The notes under the pieces are model-generated. The model had not been told where the DNA came from and did no database searches. It saw nothing but the letters and a program-made list of their open reading frames with translations. 12,711 nt of DNA from JBICHM01 sp043101835 (GTDB lineage Bacteria > Planctomycetota > Phycisphaerae > Phycisphaerales > UBA1924): contig JBICHM010000157.1 of NCBI GenBank assembly GCA_043101835.1, forward strand, positions 1 through 12,711, read 5' to 3'. Both the position numbers and the translations under genes were made by a program. Position 1 is the stretch's first letter. Each line of letters starts with the position of its first letter. This document shows positions 1 through 7,137 of the stretch, piece after piece.

Positions 1-579
1 CTCGATGACGCTGATACTGGCGTGATCGACGCCGCGGCGTTCGACGCGATCGGCCATGCACGGGCCGATCGCGATGATGCGGTCCATCCTGCGCATCGCT
101 CGGGACCCAACCCATCGGCACACCCGCATGAGCGGGTTGGACGCGCTCAGCACGCCGGTTTCCACGGTGAGGTCGGGGTTGAGGTCCATCAGCCAGCAGC
201 CGACCCAGCACCGCTTCGTGAGGCGGACGATGGGGCCGAGCGTTTCGATCATCGGGGGACTGGACATCAGCAACACTGCGTCGGGCCGGCGAGAGAGAAG
301 CACGCGCCACGCCAGCGCCGCGTAGAACGTGCCGGTGTCGAGGATGCGCCGCCACGTTGCGCTCTTGCCAAAGTTGGCGCCGCCGACCCGCCGGATGCGC
401 ATGCCGTCGATGACCTCGTGCCGGGGAAGGCGCCCACCGTCGAGAATGTGGCTGAATCGGCTCGCAACGATGCGCACATCGTGGCCTCGCTCCACGAGGC
501 GCCGCCCGAGGTGCGCGGCGCATTGGGCCGTCGCCGCGGGATCCGGCTCGAAGAACTGGTTCACGATGAGGATGCGCAC
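1..579 (-). CDS. Family-4 glycosyltransferase, N-terminal part (cut by left edge)
   Basis: The minus strand reads open for 193 codons from a GTG at 579 to the window edge, where it is still open. The product begins V(M)RILIVNQFFEPDPAATAQ, the usual opening of GT-B fold, family-4 glycosyltransferases of the WcaI kind. Further on are RGHDVRIVAS (31-40), SSPPMIETLG (106-115) and the WLMDLNPD stretch (129-136), all typical of the acceptor-side Rossmann domain. The C-terminal half, which would bind the nucleotide sugar, lies outside the window, so donor and linkage cannot be told. The GTG was chosen because the family starts at this MRIL-like strand; a GTG eight codons upstream is possible. The start shares one base with the TAG stop of the GDP-fucose synthase gene, which suggests translational coupling and transfer of fucose or a related sugar. 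The role is cytoplasmic or membrane-peripheral chain assembly. Confidence 0.85.
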   Translation of the reverse strand, partial: MRILIVNQFFEPDPAATAQCAAHLGRRLVERGHDVRIVASRFSHILDGGRLPRHEVIDGMRIRRVGGANFGKSATWRRILDTGTFYAALAWRVLLSRRPDAVLLMSSPPMIETLGPIVRLTKRCWVGCWLMDLNPDLTVETGVLSASNPLMRVCRWVGSRAMRRMDRIIAIGPCMADRVERRGVDHASISVIE

Positions 580-1550
580 TACCGCGTCCCGTGCTCGCGC
601 CACCAGTCAATCGTGCGCCGCAGGCCCTCCTCGAAGCCGACCTGCGCCGTCCAGCCGAGCAGTCGCTTTGCGCGGCTGGTGTCGAGACAGCGCCGGGGCT
701 GGCCGTCGGGCTTCGTCGCATCCCAGCGGATCTCGCCTTCAAAGCCCGTCAACCGGGCGATCAGCTCGACGAGGTCCTTGATCGTGATCTCGAAGCCGGC
801 GCCGAGGTTGATCGGCGTCGGGTCCTCCATTACCTCCGCGGCTCGGACGATGCCCTCGGCGGCGTCGTCCACATAGAGGAACTCGCGGCTCGCAGACCCG
901 GTGCCCCAGCAGACGATGTGGTCGTCGCCACGGTCGATCGCCTCCACGCATTTGCGGATCAGCGCGGGAATCACGTGGCTGCTCTCGGGGTCAAAGTTGT
1001 CTCCCGGCCCGTAGAGGTTCACGGGCAGGACATACGACGACTTCATGCCGTACTGCAGGCGGTAGGCGTCGAGCATCTGCCACGCGGCCTTCTTGGCGAC
1101 GCCGTAGGGAGCGTTGGTCTCCTCCGGGTAGCCGTTCCAGAGGTCCTCTTCCTTGAAGGGCACGGGGGTGAACTTTGGGTAGGCGCAGATGGTGCCGACC
1201 TGGACGAACTTTCCGCCGCGCTGGTCGAAGGCGCGGGCGCGGAACTGCTCGATGAGGTGCAGGGCCATGGCCATGTTGGCGAAGAAGTAGCGCCCCGGGC
1301 TCTTGCGGTTGGCGCCGATGCCCCCCACTTCGGCCGCGAGGTGGATGACGGTGTCGACCGGTTCGCCGCGGAAGGCGGTCTCGTAGAGGCGTTCGACGTC
1401 GGCCTCGCGCGTGAGGTCGAAGTCGCGCCGGCGCGGCACGAAGATGCGGTCGTCGGCGACGCCCGTCGCCCGGAGACGGTCACAGACGACGCGTCCGAGA
1501 AACCCGGCGCCGCCGGTGACGATGATGCGTTGGTCCGTGAAGTCGGTCAT
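579..1550 (-). CDS. fcl: GDP-L-fucose synthase
   Basis: This enzyme epimerises GDP-4-keto-6-deoxy-mannose at C3 and C5 and reduces C4 with NADPH to give GDP-L-fucose, acting after Gmd. The 323-residue product has the family's usual length. It shows the nucleotide-binding GGAGFLG (13-19), the LAAEVGGIGAN segment (71-81), GTICAYP (119-125), the catalytic pair Tyr149 and Lys153 (YGVAK), and LYGPGDNFDPESSHVIPALIR (179-199), which is diagnostic of the family. The catalytic serine of the E. coli enzyme is threonine here (Thr120), a common change in extended short-chain dehydrogenases. The ATG at 1550 was chosen because the Rossmann fold follows directly and AGGAG lies about ten bases upstream. The reading frame stays open another 61 codons upstream, but that part has no family character. 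The TAG stop overlaps the GTG of the next glycosyltransferase. Confidence 0.96.
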   Translation of the reverse strand: MTDFTDQRIIVTGGAGFLGRVVCDRLRATGVADDRIFVPRRRDFDLTREADVERLYETAFRGEPVDTVIHLAAEVGGIGANRKSPGRYFFANMAMALHLIEQFRARAFDQRGGKFVQVGTICAYPKFTPVPFKEEDLWNGYPEETNAPYGVAKKAAWQMLDAYRLQYGMKSSYVLPVNLYGPGDNFDPESSHVIPALIRKCVEAIDRGDDHIVCWGTGSASREFLYVDDAAEGIVRAAEVMEDPTPINLGAGFEITIKDLVELIARLTGFEGEIRWDATKPDGQPRRCLDTSRAKRLLGWTAQVGFEEGLRRTIDWWREHGTR

Positions 1551-1579
1551 CTGGCGGCGGCTCCTGGCGGCAGGCGAGG

Positions 1580-1585
1580 ATGCTA
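1580..1585 (-). promoter_or_regulatory. Candidate -10 box for fcl
   Basis: Read on the minus strand, TAGCAT lies 29 bases upstream of the fcl ATG and fits a TANNNT -10 element. It is followed by a C-rich stretch, as in the leaders of sat and the UDP-xylose synthase gene. I see no good -35 hexamer at the usual spacing, so this rests on pattern alone. Confidence 0.25.
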
Positions 1586-1708
1586 GCGGGTGGCCGGCAC
1601 GGTGTCGGCGATCGGCGAGCCTGCCTACGAACTTTCGAGCTTCGGGGTTCTCACCGTCGGCGAATTGCGGGATACTCCACACTCGAACCCCTCGGGCAGG
1701 AGAGAGCG

Positions 1709-2443
1709 ATGGGCCTTGAGCGAGTGTCTCCAAGATCGGTCCCCGGGCGGCTGCTTCGCGCGCCGCTGCGGGTGATACCCAAGAACACGGCGATGCCCAT
1801 CCTCCGGACCCGCGCCCGCGGAAAGCGATGGGTCGTCGGCTCGAGCATCCACGGCTGCTGGCTCGGCACCTATGAGCGGGAGAAGGTGCAGGAGTTCGAG
1901 CGTTCGCTCTCGCCAGGTGATGTGCTCTTCGACATCGGTGCGAATGTCGGCTTCTACACCGTGCTCGGCTCGTCGATCGTCGGCCCCGAGGGCGCCGTGT
2001 ATGCGTTCGAACCGATGCCTCGCAACCTCGAGTTCCTGCGAACCCACGTGTCGCTGAACAACCTCGGGAATGTGCAGGTCATCGAGGCGGCGGTTTCCGA
2101 TAGCGCCGGCACGGCAACGTTTGACGACACCCAGCACCCGTCGATGGGATCGCTTTCGGAGTCGGGCGCACTCACCGTTCGCACGGTTCGCATTGACGAC
2201 CTTGTCGCCTCGGGCGAGTTGCCTCCGCCGACGGTCATGAAGATCGACGTCGAGGGCGCTGAACAGCTCGTGCTCGCAGGCGCAGCCGAAACGCTCAAGG
2301 CGCACAAGCCGGCGATCTTCCTCGCCACCCACGGGGCCGATATTCACGCCTCGTGCATCGCAACGCTTCGTGCCCTCGGCTATGAGTTGCGTGCGCTGCC
2401 GGGGGCGTCGCTCGAGAAGGATGACGAGATTCTCGCCGTCTGA
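1709..2443 (+). CDS. FkbM-family SAM-dependent methyltransferase
   Basis: This is a class I methyltransferase of the FkbM family, whose members usually O-methylate sugars in polysaccharides, glycolipids or natural products. The SAM-binding motif is VLFDIGANVGFYT (72-84), followed by the acidic residue of VYAFEP (97-102, Glu101). The FkbM signature MKIDVEGAE is at 177-185. The start at 1709 gives 244 residues and has AGGAG seven bases upstream; the frame continues 43 codons further up without family similarity. The sulfotransferase gene follows 56 bases later on the same strand, so the two may form a decoration module that methylates and sulfates the same glycan. The gene lies divergent to fcl across a 158-base gap. 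The acceptor sugar cannot be read from the sequence. Confidence 0.9.
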   Translation: MGLERVSPRSVPGRLLRAPLRVIPKNTAMPILRTRARGKRWVVGSSIHGCWLGTYEREKVQEFERSLSPGDVLFDIGANVGFYTVLGSSIVGPEGAVYAFEPMPRNLEFLRTHVSLNNLGNVQVIEAAVSDSAGTATFDDTQHPSMGSLSESGALTVRTVRIDDLVASGELPPPTVMKIDVEGAEQLVLAGAAETLKAHKPAIFLATHGADIHASCIATLRALGYELRALPGASLEKDDEILAV

Positions 2444-2465
2444 GCGGGCGTCTCTCGATCGCCGC

Positions 2466-2493
2466 TTGGCGCACGGACGTTCGCTGCTAGGGT
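2466..2493 (+). promoter_or_regulatory. Candidate promoter placing a leaderless start
   Basis: TTGGCG (2466-2471), a 16-base spacer and TAGGGT (2488-2493) form a plausible -35/-10 pair. The -10 box ends six bases before the sulfotransferase ATG, so transcription would begin at or next to the start codon and give a leaderless message. No clear Shine-Dalgarno sequence lies before that ATG, which agrees with this reading. Confidence 0.35.
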
Positions 2494-2499
2494 CCGGGT

Positions 2500-3420
2500 A
2501 TGCTCGGATCTGACCAGAATCCGCGACATTTCTTCATCGTCGGCAGCCCGCGCTCGGGCACGACACTGCTGCAGGCCATGCTGCTCCGCACGCCGGGGTT
2601 GCATATCCCGCCTGAAACGCACTTCATGGGCGTCTACTGGGCGCGGCGATCGCATTGGGGTGATCTTGCAGACGACGAGAACCGAGCACGTCTTTGTCGC
2701 TCTGTGCTCGATCGCTCGCGCCGGGAGGGGATCGATCTTGATCACGAGCTCTTCCGGCGGCGGCTGGACGAAGCCCGTTCCTATGCCGGCGCGTTTCGCG
2801 CGTGGCTCGATGCGACCGCCGCGGCGCGCGGCGCGTCGATCGTCGGGGAGAAGAGCCCGCCACACACGGAGTTCACGACCGAGTTGCTCGCGATGTTCCC
2901 CGACGCGCGCGTGCTTCACATCGTGCGCGACCCGCGTGATGTCGCGGTCAGCCAGCGCGACGCATGGGGGCGGACACCGCTGCAGGCTGCGCTCCGCTGG
3001 CGCCTCGATGCGAAGGCGCAGCGACGCGCAGAGCGGCTCACCGCCGGCGAACGGCACCTGACAGTGCGGTATCGCGATCTGGTGACGGACCCCGAAGGTT
3101 CGCTCCGCCGCTTTGCCTCGTTCCTCGAGATCACGTTCCGTCAGGAAATGCTGCACCCTGAGCATCGGCGCGAACGCGGGTTCCATACACGTGAGGCGCA
3201 CAAAGCCGGCACGCTGCAGCCGGTGACGCGGTCGCGGATTGGTCGATACCGCGATCGTCTCTCTCGGTCTTCAGTAGCGCTGGTGGAGCACGTCGCGGGT
3301 CGCGAGATGCGTCGCCTCGGGTTCGATCGATCGACGGGGCCTCTGGATGCGCCCCTGGCCGTGGCCGCCGCAACGGTCCAAACGCCCCGAATCCTCGCTG
3401 CGCATCTCTTCCGGCGCTGA
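2500..3420 (+). CDS. PAPS-dependent sulfotransferase
   Basis: The protein transfers sulfate from PAPS to an acceptor, here most likely a sugar hydroxyl of the glycan built by this cluster. Both PAPS-binding motifs are present in 306 residues, the normal length. The 5'-phosphosulfate loop is FFIVGSPRSGTTLL (11-24). The 3'-phosphate site is VLHIVRDPRDVAVS (138-151), with Arg143 and Ser151 in the expected places. PPETHFMG (37-44) and GEKSPPHTEF (116-125) fit the bacterial Sulfotransfer_3 type. There is no signal peptide or membrane segment, so it should act in the cytoplasm. The gene follows the FkbM methyltransferase and converges on gmd with 15 bases between the stop codons. The ATP sulfurylase gene about 1.3 kb away could feed it. 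The codons include more A/T-ended ones than those of sat or ugd. Confidence 0.92.
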   Translation: MLGSDQNPRHFFIVGSPRSGTTLLQAMLLRTPGLHIPPETHFMGVYWARRSHWGDLADDENRARLCRSVLDRSRREGIDLDHELFRRRLDEARSYAGAFRAWLDATAAARGASIVGEKSPPHTEFTTELLAMFPDARVLHIVRDPRDVAVSQRDAWGRTPLQAALRWRLDAKAQRRAERLTAGERHLTVRYRDLVTDPEGSLRRFASFLEITFRQEMLHPEHRRERGFHTREAHKAGTLQPVTRSRIGRYRDRLSRSSVALVEHVAGREMRRLGFDRSTGPLDAPLAVAAATVQTPRILAAHLFRR

Positions 3421-3435
3421 GCCGCGAGCAGCAGG

Positions 3436-4527
<1,092 letters not shown>

Positions 4528-4567
4528 CGTCCCTCCCGTGAGTCGGTGATTGCGCCGTGGAGCGCCG

Positions 4568-4573
4568 AGTGTA
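4568..4573 (-). promoter_or_regulatory. Candidate -10 box for gmd
   Basis: TACACT on the minus strand, 40 bases upstream of the gmd ATG, fits a TANNNT -10 element. The -35 region has no recognisable hexamer. It lies in the divergent gmd/sat interval. Confidence 0.25.
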
Positions 4574-4622
4574 GCGAAGCCGGCGTCGAGCCTGATCGGT
4601 CCGATAGCGGCGCGGGCGATTC

Positions 4623-4681
4623 CGCCCGGTCGTTGTCGGCGCTCGGGCGGCCCGACTGCAGCCCTCGACAACGCCCGGTCG
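4623..4681. repeat. Nested direct and inverted repeats in the gmd/sat interval
   Basis: The 10-mer CGCCCGGTCG occurs at 4623-4632 and again at 4672-4681. Directly inside lie inverted arms GTTGTCG (4632-4638) and CGACAAC (4666-4672). Between them is a small hairpin, TCGGG (4643-4647), CGG loop, CCCGA (4651-4655). The element ends seven bases before the candidate sat -10 box, where a regulator could act. It could also be chance in GC-rich DNA. Confidence 0.4.
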
Positions 4682-4686
4682 CTCGC

Positions 4687-4694
4687 ACTACGCT
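4687..4694 (+). promoter_or_regulatory. Candidate -10 region for sat (ACTACGCT)
   Basis: ACTACGCT contains TACGCT (4689-4694), a TANNNT-type -10 box, followed by CCTCCCACCC. Nearly the same arrangement precedes the UDP-xylose synthase gene (ACTATGCT, 6026-6033). The distance from box to main ATG is 76 bases here and 75 there. No clear -35 hexamer is seen. Confidence 0.35.
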
Positions 4695-4729
4695 CTTCCT
4701 CCCACCCGCGTTCGGCGCCGCCGGCCACG

Positions 4730-4783
4730 ATGGCGCCCCGGGGGTCAGATCCGCACCGAGGAGAGCACCCATGTCGTCGCTGA
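4730..4783 (+). CDS. Possible leader peptide (uORF) overlapping the sat start
   Basis: This is a 17-codon frame, MAPRGSDPHRGEHPCRR, which starts 41 bases before the sat ATG and ends in TGA 13 bases inside sat, in another frame. It resembles the 14-codon frame before the UDP-xylose synthase gene, MAGERRADSHRVPP. The two share M, A, R, D, H, R and P in order when gaps are allowed. No ribosome-binding site is evident in front of this copy, and sat has its own GAGGAG. Translation is therefore unproven and the resemblance could be chance. Confidence 0.25.
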   Translation: MAPRGSDPHRGEHPCRR

Positions 4784-5949
4784 TCGCCCCCCACGGGGGC
4801 ACGCTGGTTGACCGTCTCGTCACGGGCCCCGAGGCCGAGGCGCTGCGCAAGGAAGCCGCGGGCCTTCCCCGCATCGACCTGAGCGCCAAGCAGTCCTGCG
4901 ACCTCGAGATGATCGGCATCGGCGCGTTCAGCCCGCTGACCGGATTCATAGGTGAAGCGGACTTCAAGTCCGTCTGCTCGTCGATGCGCCTCGCCAGCGG
5001 TCGCACCTGGCCGATCCCGATCCTGCTGTCGGTCGACAAGTCGAAGGCCCCCAAGGTCGGCGAGAAGGTCGCGCTGTGGGCGAAAGCGCCTTCAACCGGC
5101 AAAGACGTGCTCCAGGGCGTGATGACCGTCGAGGAGGTCTTCGTACACGACAAGAAGACCGAGATTCCCGCCGTCTTCCGCACCGAGGACGAGGCGCACC
5201 CGGGTGTGAAGCAGGTCATGCAGGAGGGCGACACCTGTCTGGCCGGCCCGGTGCAGGTGCTCGAGATGTGCATCGACCCCACCGGCCCCGAGGCGTTCCT
5301 CGACCACCGCAAGACCCCCGCCCAGACGCGCGCGATGTTCTCGGAGAAGGGCTGGAAGACGGTCGGCGCCTTCCAGACGCGCAACCCGATCCACCGCGCC
5401 CACGAGTACCTCTGCAAGTGCGTGCAGGAGATCTGCGACGGCCTGCTCATCCACCCGCTCGTGGGCGAGACCAAGCCCGGCGACATCCCCGCGAAGACGC
5501 GGATGACCTGCTACCGCGTGCTGATCGACAAGTACTTTGTGGCGGACCGCACGGCGCTCACGGTGATGCCCGCGGCGATGCGCTACGCCGGCCCGCGCGA
5601 GGCCGTGCTGCACGCCCTTGTCCGCAAGAACTACGGCTGCACGCACTTCATCGTCGGGCGCGACCACGCGGGCGTCGGCGACTACTACGGCACCTACGAC
5701 GCGCAGAATATCTTCGATGAGCTGGACCTGACCGATGTGGCCATCACGCCGCTGAAGTTCGAGCACTCCGCCTGGTGTAAGGCGTGCGAAGGCATGACCA
5801 GCGCCAAGACCTGTCCTCACGGCCCGGACCAGAAGATCTTCCTGTCGGGCACGAAGGTGCGCGAGATGCTGGCCAAGGGCGAGCGCCCGCCGATGGAGTT
5901 CAGCCGGCCGGAGGTCGCCGATGCGCTGACGGAGTGGGCGAAGAGCTGA
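4771..5949 (+). CDS. sat: Sulfate adenylyltransferase (ATP sulfurylase)
   Basis: The enzyme joins sulfate and ATP to give adenosine 5'-phosphosulfate (APS) and pyrophosphate in the cytoplasm. It is the single-chain Sat type and not CysD/CysN. The 392-residue product has the PUA-like N-terminal domain with MIGIGAFSPLTGFI (47-60), the nucleotide-binding QTRNPIHRAHEY (202-213), the GRDHAGVGDYYG loop (296-307) and LSGTKVREML (358-367). A CxxC-x8-CPH arrangement (Cys336, Cys339, Cys348, His350) matches the zinc site of some bacterial Sat proteins. There is no fused APS kinase domain, so PAPS would need a kinase encoded elsewhere. The ATG at 4771 is set by GAGGAG upstream. Among sugar-nucleotide genes and near a sulfotransferase, a role in polymer sulfation is likely, though sulfate assimilation is also possible. 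Confidence 0.96.
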   Translation: MSSLIAPHGGTLVDRLVTGPEAEALRKEAAGLPRIDLSAKQSCDLEMIGIGAFSPLTGFIGEADFKSVCSSMRLASGRTWPIPILLSVDKSKAPKVGEKVALWAKAPSTGKDVLQGVMTVEEVFVHDKKTEIPAVFRTEDEAHPGVKQVMQEGDTCLAGPVQVLEMCIDPTGPEAFLDHRKTPAQTRAMFSEKGWKTVGAFQTRNPIHRAHEYLCKCVQEICDGLLIHPLVGETKPGDIPAKTRMTCYRVLIDKYFVADRTALTVMPAAMRYAGPREAVLHALVRKNYGCTHFIVGRDHAGVGDYYGTYDAQNIFDELDLTDVAITPLKFEHSAWCKACEGMTSAKTCPHGPDQKIFLSGTKVREMLAKGERPPMEFSRPEVADALTEWAKS

Positions 5950-5962
5950 GGGCGCCTCGCCC
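5950..5962 (+). terminator. Small hairpin directly after sat
   Basis: GGGCG (5950-5954), CCT loop and CGCCC (5958-5962) begin right after the sat stop codon. There is no T-run, so at best it is a weak or processing-related hairpin. Confidence 0.2.
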
Positions 5963-5998
5963 GACGCCCCTGACGCTCTCGGCCTCCCTTGCGGTTAC

Positions 5999-6021
5999 GG
6001 GACGCGTCCGCGCCCCGTCCC
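5999..6021 (+). repeat. Overlapping inverted repeats before the UDP-xylose synthase promoter box
   Basis: GGACGCGTCC (6000-6009) is a perfect 10-base palindrome. GGGACG (5999-6004) can instead pair with CGTCCC (6016-6021), so two mutually exclusive hairpins are possible. The site ends four bases before ACTATGCT and could be an operator, though this is speculative in such GC-rich sequence. Confidence 0.3.
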
Positions 6022-6025
6022 AGCG

Positions 6026-6033
6026 ACTATGCT
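6026..6033 (+). promoter_or_regulatory. Candidate -10 region for the UDP-xylose synthase gene (ACTATGCT)
   Basis: TATGCT (6028-6033) is a fair -10 box in an ACTATGCT context, followed by CCTCCCCACCC. It mirrors the leader of sat in box, pyrimidine tract and distance to the gene. No convincing -35 hexamer is visible. Confidence 0.35.
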
Positions 6034-6067
6034 GCCTCCCCACCCATCCGGCTCGAGGGTTCTTCTC

Positions 6068-6112
6068 ATGGCAGGGGAGCGCCGGGCCGATTCGCACCGG
6101 GTTCCGCCATGA
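6068..6112 (+). CDS. Possible leader peptide (uORF) coupled to the UDP-xylose synthase gene
   Basis: This 14-codon frame, MAGERRADSHRVPP, starts with ATG and has GAGGG (6055-6059) eight bases upstream. Its TGA overlaps the ATG of the next gene as ATGA, a classic coupling arrangement. The downstream gene has no visible Shine-Dalgarno sequence of its own, so ribosomes could reach it by re-initiation. A similar short frame, also starting 41 bases before the main ATG, precedes sat. Coding is not proven. Confidence 0.35.
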   Translation: MAGERRADSHRVPP

Positions 6113-7077
6113 TCAAGCGCATCCTCGTCACCGGCGGCGCCGGGTTTCTCGGCAGCCATCTCTGTGAGCGCCTCGTCGACGAGGGCCACGATGTCATCTG
6201 CCTTGACAACTTCTTCCCGAGCCAGACGGAGAACGTGGATCACCTGCTCGATCGCCACAACTTCGAGCTGATCCGCCACGACGTCACCGAGCCGATCCTG
6301 CTGGAGGTGGACGAGATCTACAACCTCGCCTGCCCCGCAGCGCCCGGCCATTACCAGCACAACCCCATCAAGACCATGAAGACCTCGGTCATGGGGGCCA
6401 TCAACATGCTGGGGCTCGCCAAGCGCTGCGGCGCCAAGGTGCTGCAGGCCTCGACGAGCGAGGTGTACGGCGACCCCGAGATCCACCCGCAGCCGGAGTC
6501 CTATCGCGGCGCGGTGAATCCGATCGGCATCCGCGCCTGCTACGACGAAGGCAAGCGGGCCGCCGAGACGCTCTTCTTCGACTACATGCGCCAGAACCGG
6601 GTGAACATCCGCGTCGTGCGCATTTTCAACACCTACGGCCCGCGTATGCACCCCTTCGACGGGCGCGTGGTGTCGAACTTCATCCGCCAGGCCCTGCGGG
6701 GCGAGGACATCACCATCTACGGCGACGGCTCGCAGACGCGCTCGTTCTGCTATCGCGACGATCTCGTCGAGGGCATCGTCCGGATGATGAATGGGCCTGA
6801 CGACTTCCACGGCCCGGTGAACATCGGGAACCCGGGTGAGTTCACGATCCGCGAGCTCGCCGAACTCGTGATCGAGCTGACCGGGGCGGACTCGAAACTT
6901 GTGCACCGCCCCCTGCCGGCGGACGACCCGATGCAGCGCCAGCCCGATATCTCGCTGGCGCGTGGGCGTCTTGGCTGGGAGCCCACGGTGCCCCTGCGGG
7001 ACGGCCTCGCCCGGACGATCGCCTGGTTCCAATCGATCGATATGGGGCGATATCGCCCGCCGACGCCGAACTTCTGA
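6109..7077 (+). CDS. uxs: UDP-glucuronate decarboxylase (UDP-xylose synthase)
   Basis: The enzyme decarboxylates UDP-glucuronate to UDP-xylose with a bound NAD and belongs to the extended short-chain dehydrogenases. The 322 residues include GGAGFLGSHL (9-18), NLACPAAPGHYQ (72-83), QASTSEVYGDP (113-123), and ACYDEGKRAAETL (143-155) with catalytic Tyr145 and Lys149. The YDEGKR wording separates this family from dTDP-glucose dehydratases. RPLPADDPMQRQPDI (267-281) is another hallmark. It has no N-terminal membrane anchor, as is usual for bacterial forms, so it is cytoplasmic. The ATG at 6109 is fixed by the Rossmann strand that follows at once. Start recognition may depend on the upstream short frame. 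The gene is followed 60 bases later by ugd, which makes its substrate, so the two probably form an operon. Confidence 0.95.
   Translation: MIKRILVTGGAGFLGSHLCERLVDEGHDVICLDNFFPSQTENVDHLLDRHNFELIRHDVTEPILLEVDEIYNLACPAAPGHYQHNPIKTMKTSVMGAINMLGLAKRCGAKVLQASTSEVYGDPEIHPQPESYRGAVNPIGIRACYDEGKRAAETLFFDYMRQNRVNIRVVRIFNTYGPRMHPFDGRVVSNFIRQALRGEDITIYGDGSQTRSFCYRDDLVEGIVRMMNGPDDFHGPVNIGNPGEFTIRELAELVIELTGADSKLVHRPLPADDPMQRQPDISLARGRLGWEPTVPLRDGLARTIAWFQSIDMGRYRPPTPNF
7045..7058. repeat. 14-base perfect palindrome inside the end of uxs
   Basis: GGGCGATATCGCCC reads the same on both strands and lies about 20 bases before the uxs stop codon. It could be a protein-binding site or an RNA hairpin between uxs and ugd. 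Because it is coding sequence, chance is a fair alternative. Confidence 0.4.
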
Positions 7078-7101
7078 TCCACCTGACGCGTAGCTTCGGT
7101 C

Positions 7102-7116
7102 CCGGCCGCCGGCCGG
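7102..7116 (+). repeat. GC-rich hairpin between uxs and ugd
   Basis: CCGGCC (7102-7107), GCC loop and GGCCGG (7111-7116) form a six-pair stem in the 60-base gap, ending just before the ugd ribosome-binding region. With no T-run it is not a normal terminator; it could stabilise the message or tune ugd translation. TAGCTT (7091-7096) just upstream is a faint -10-like match. Confidence 0.35.
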
Positions 7117-7137
7117 TGCAACGGAGAGGGAACAGAC

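Noticed and set aside
591..1586. A 331-codon plus-strand frame opposite fcl.
   Set aside because: It is complementary to conserved fcl codons and shows no motif of its own.
4771..5949. Sat as part of dissimilatory sulfate reduction or sulfur oxidation.
   Set aside because: No apr, dsr or related gene is present, and the neighbours are all sugar-nucleotide and glycan genes.
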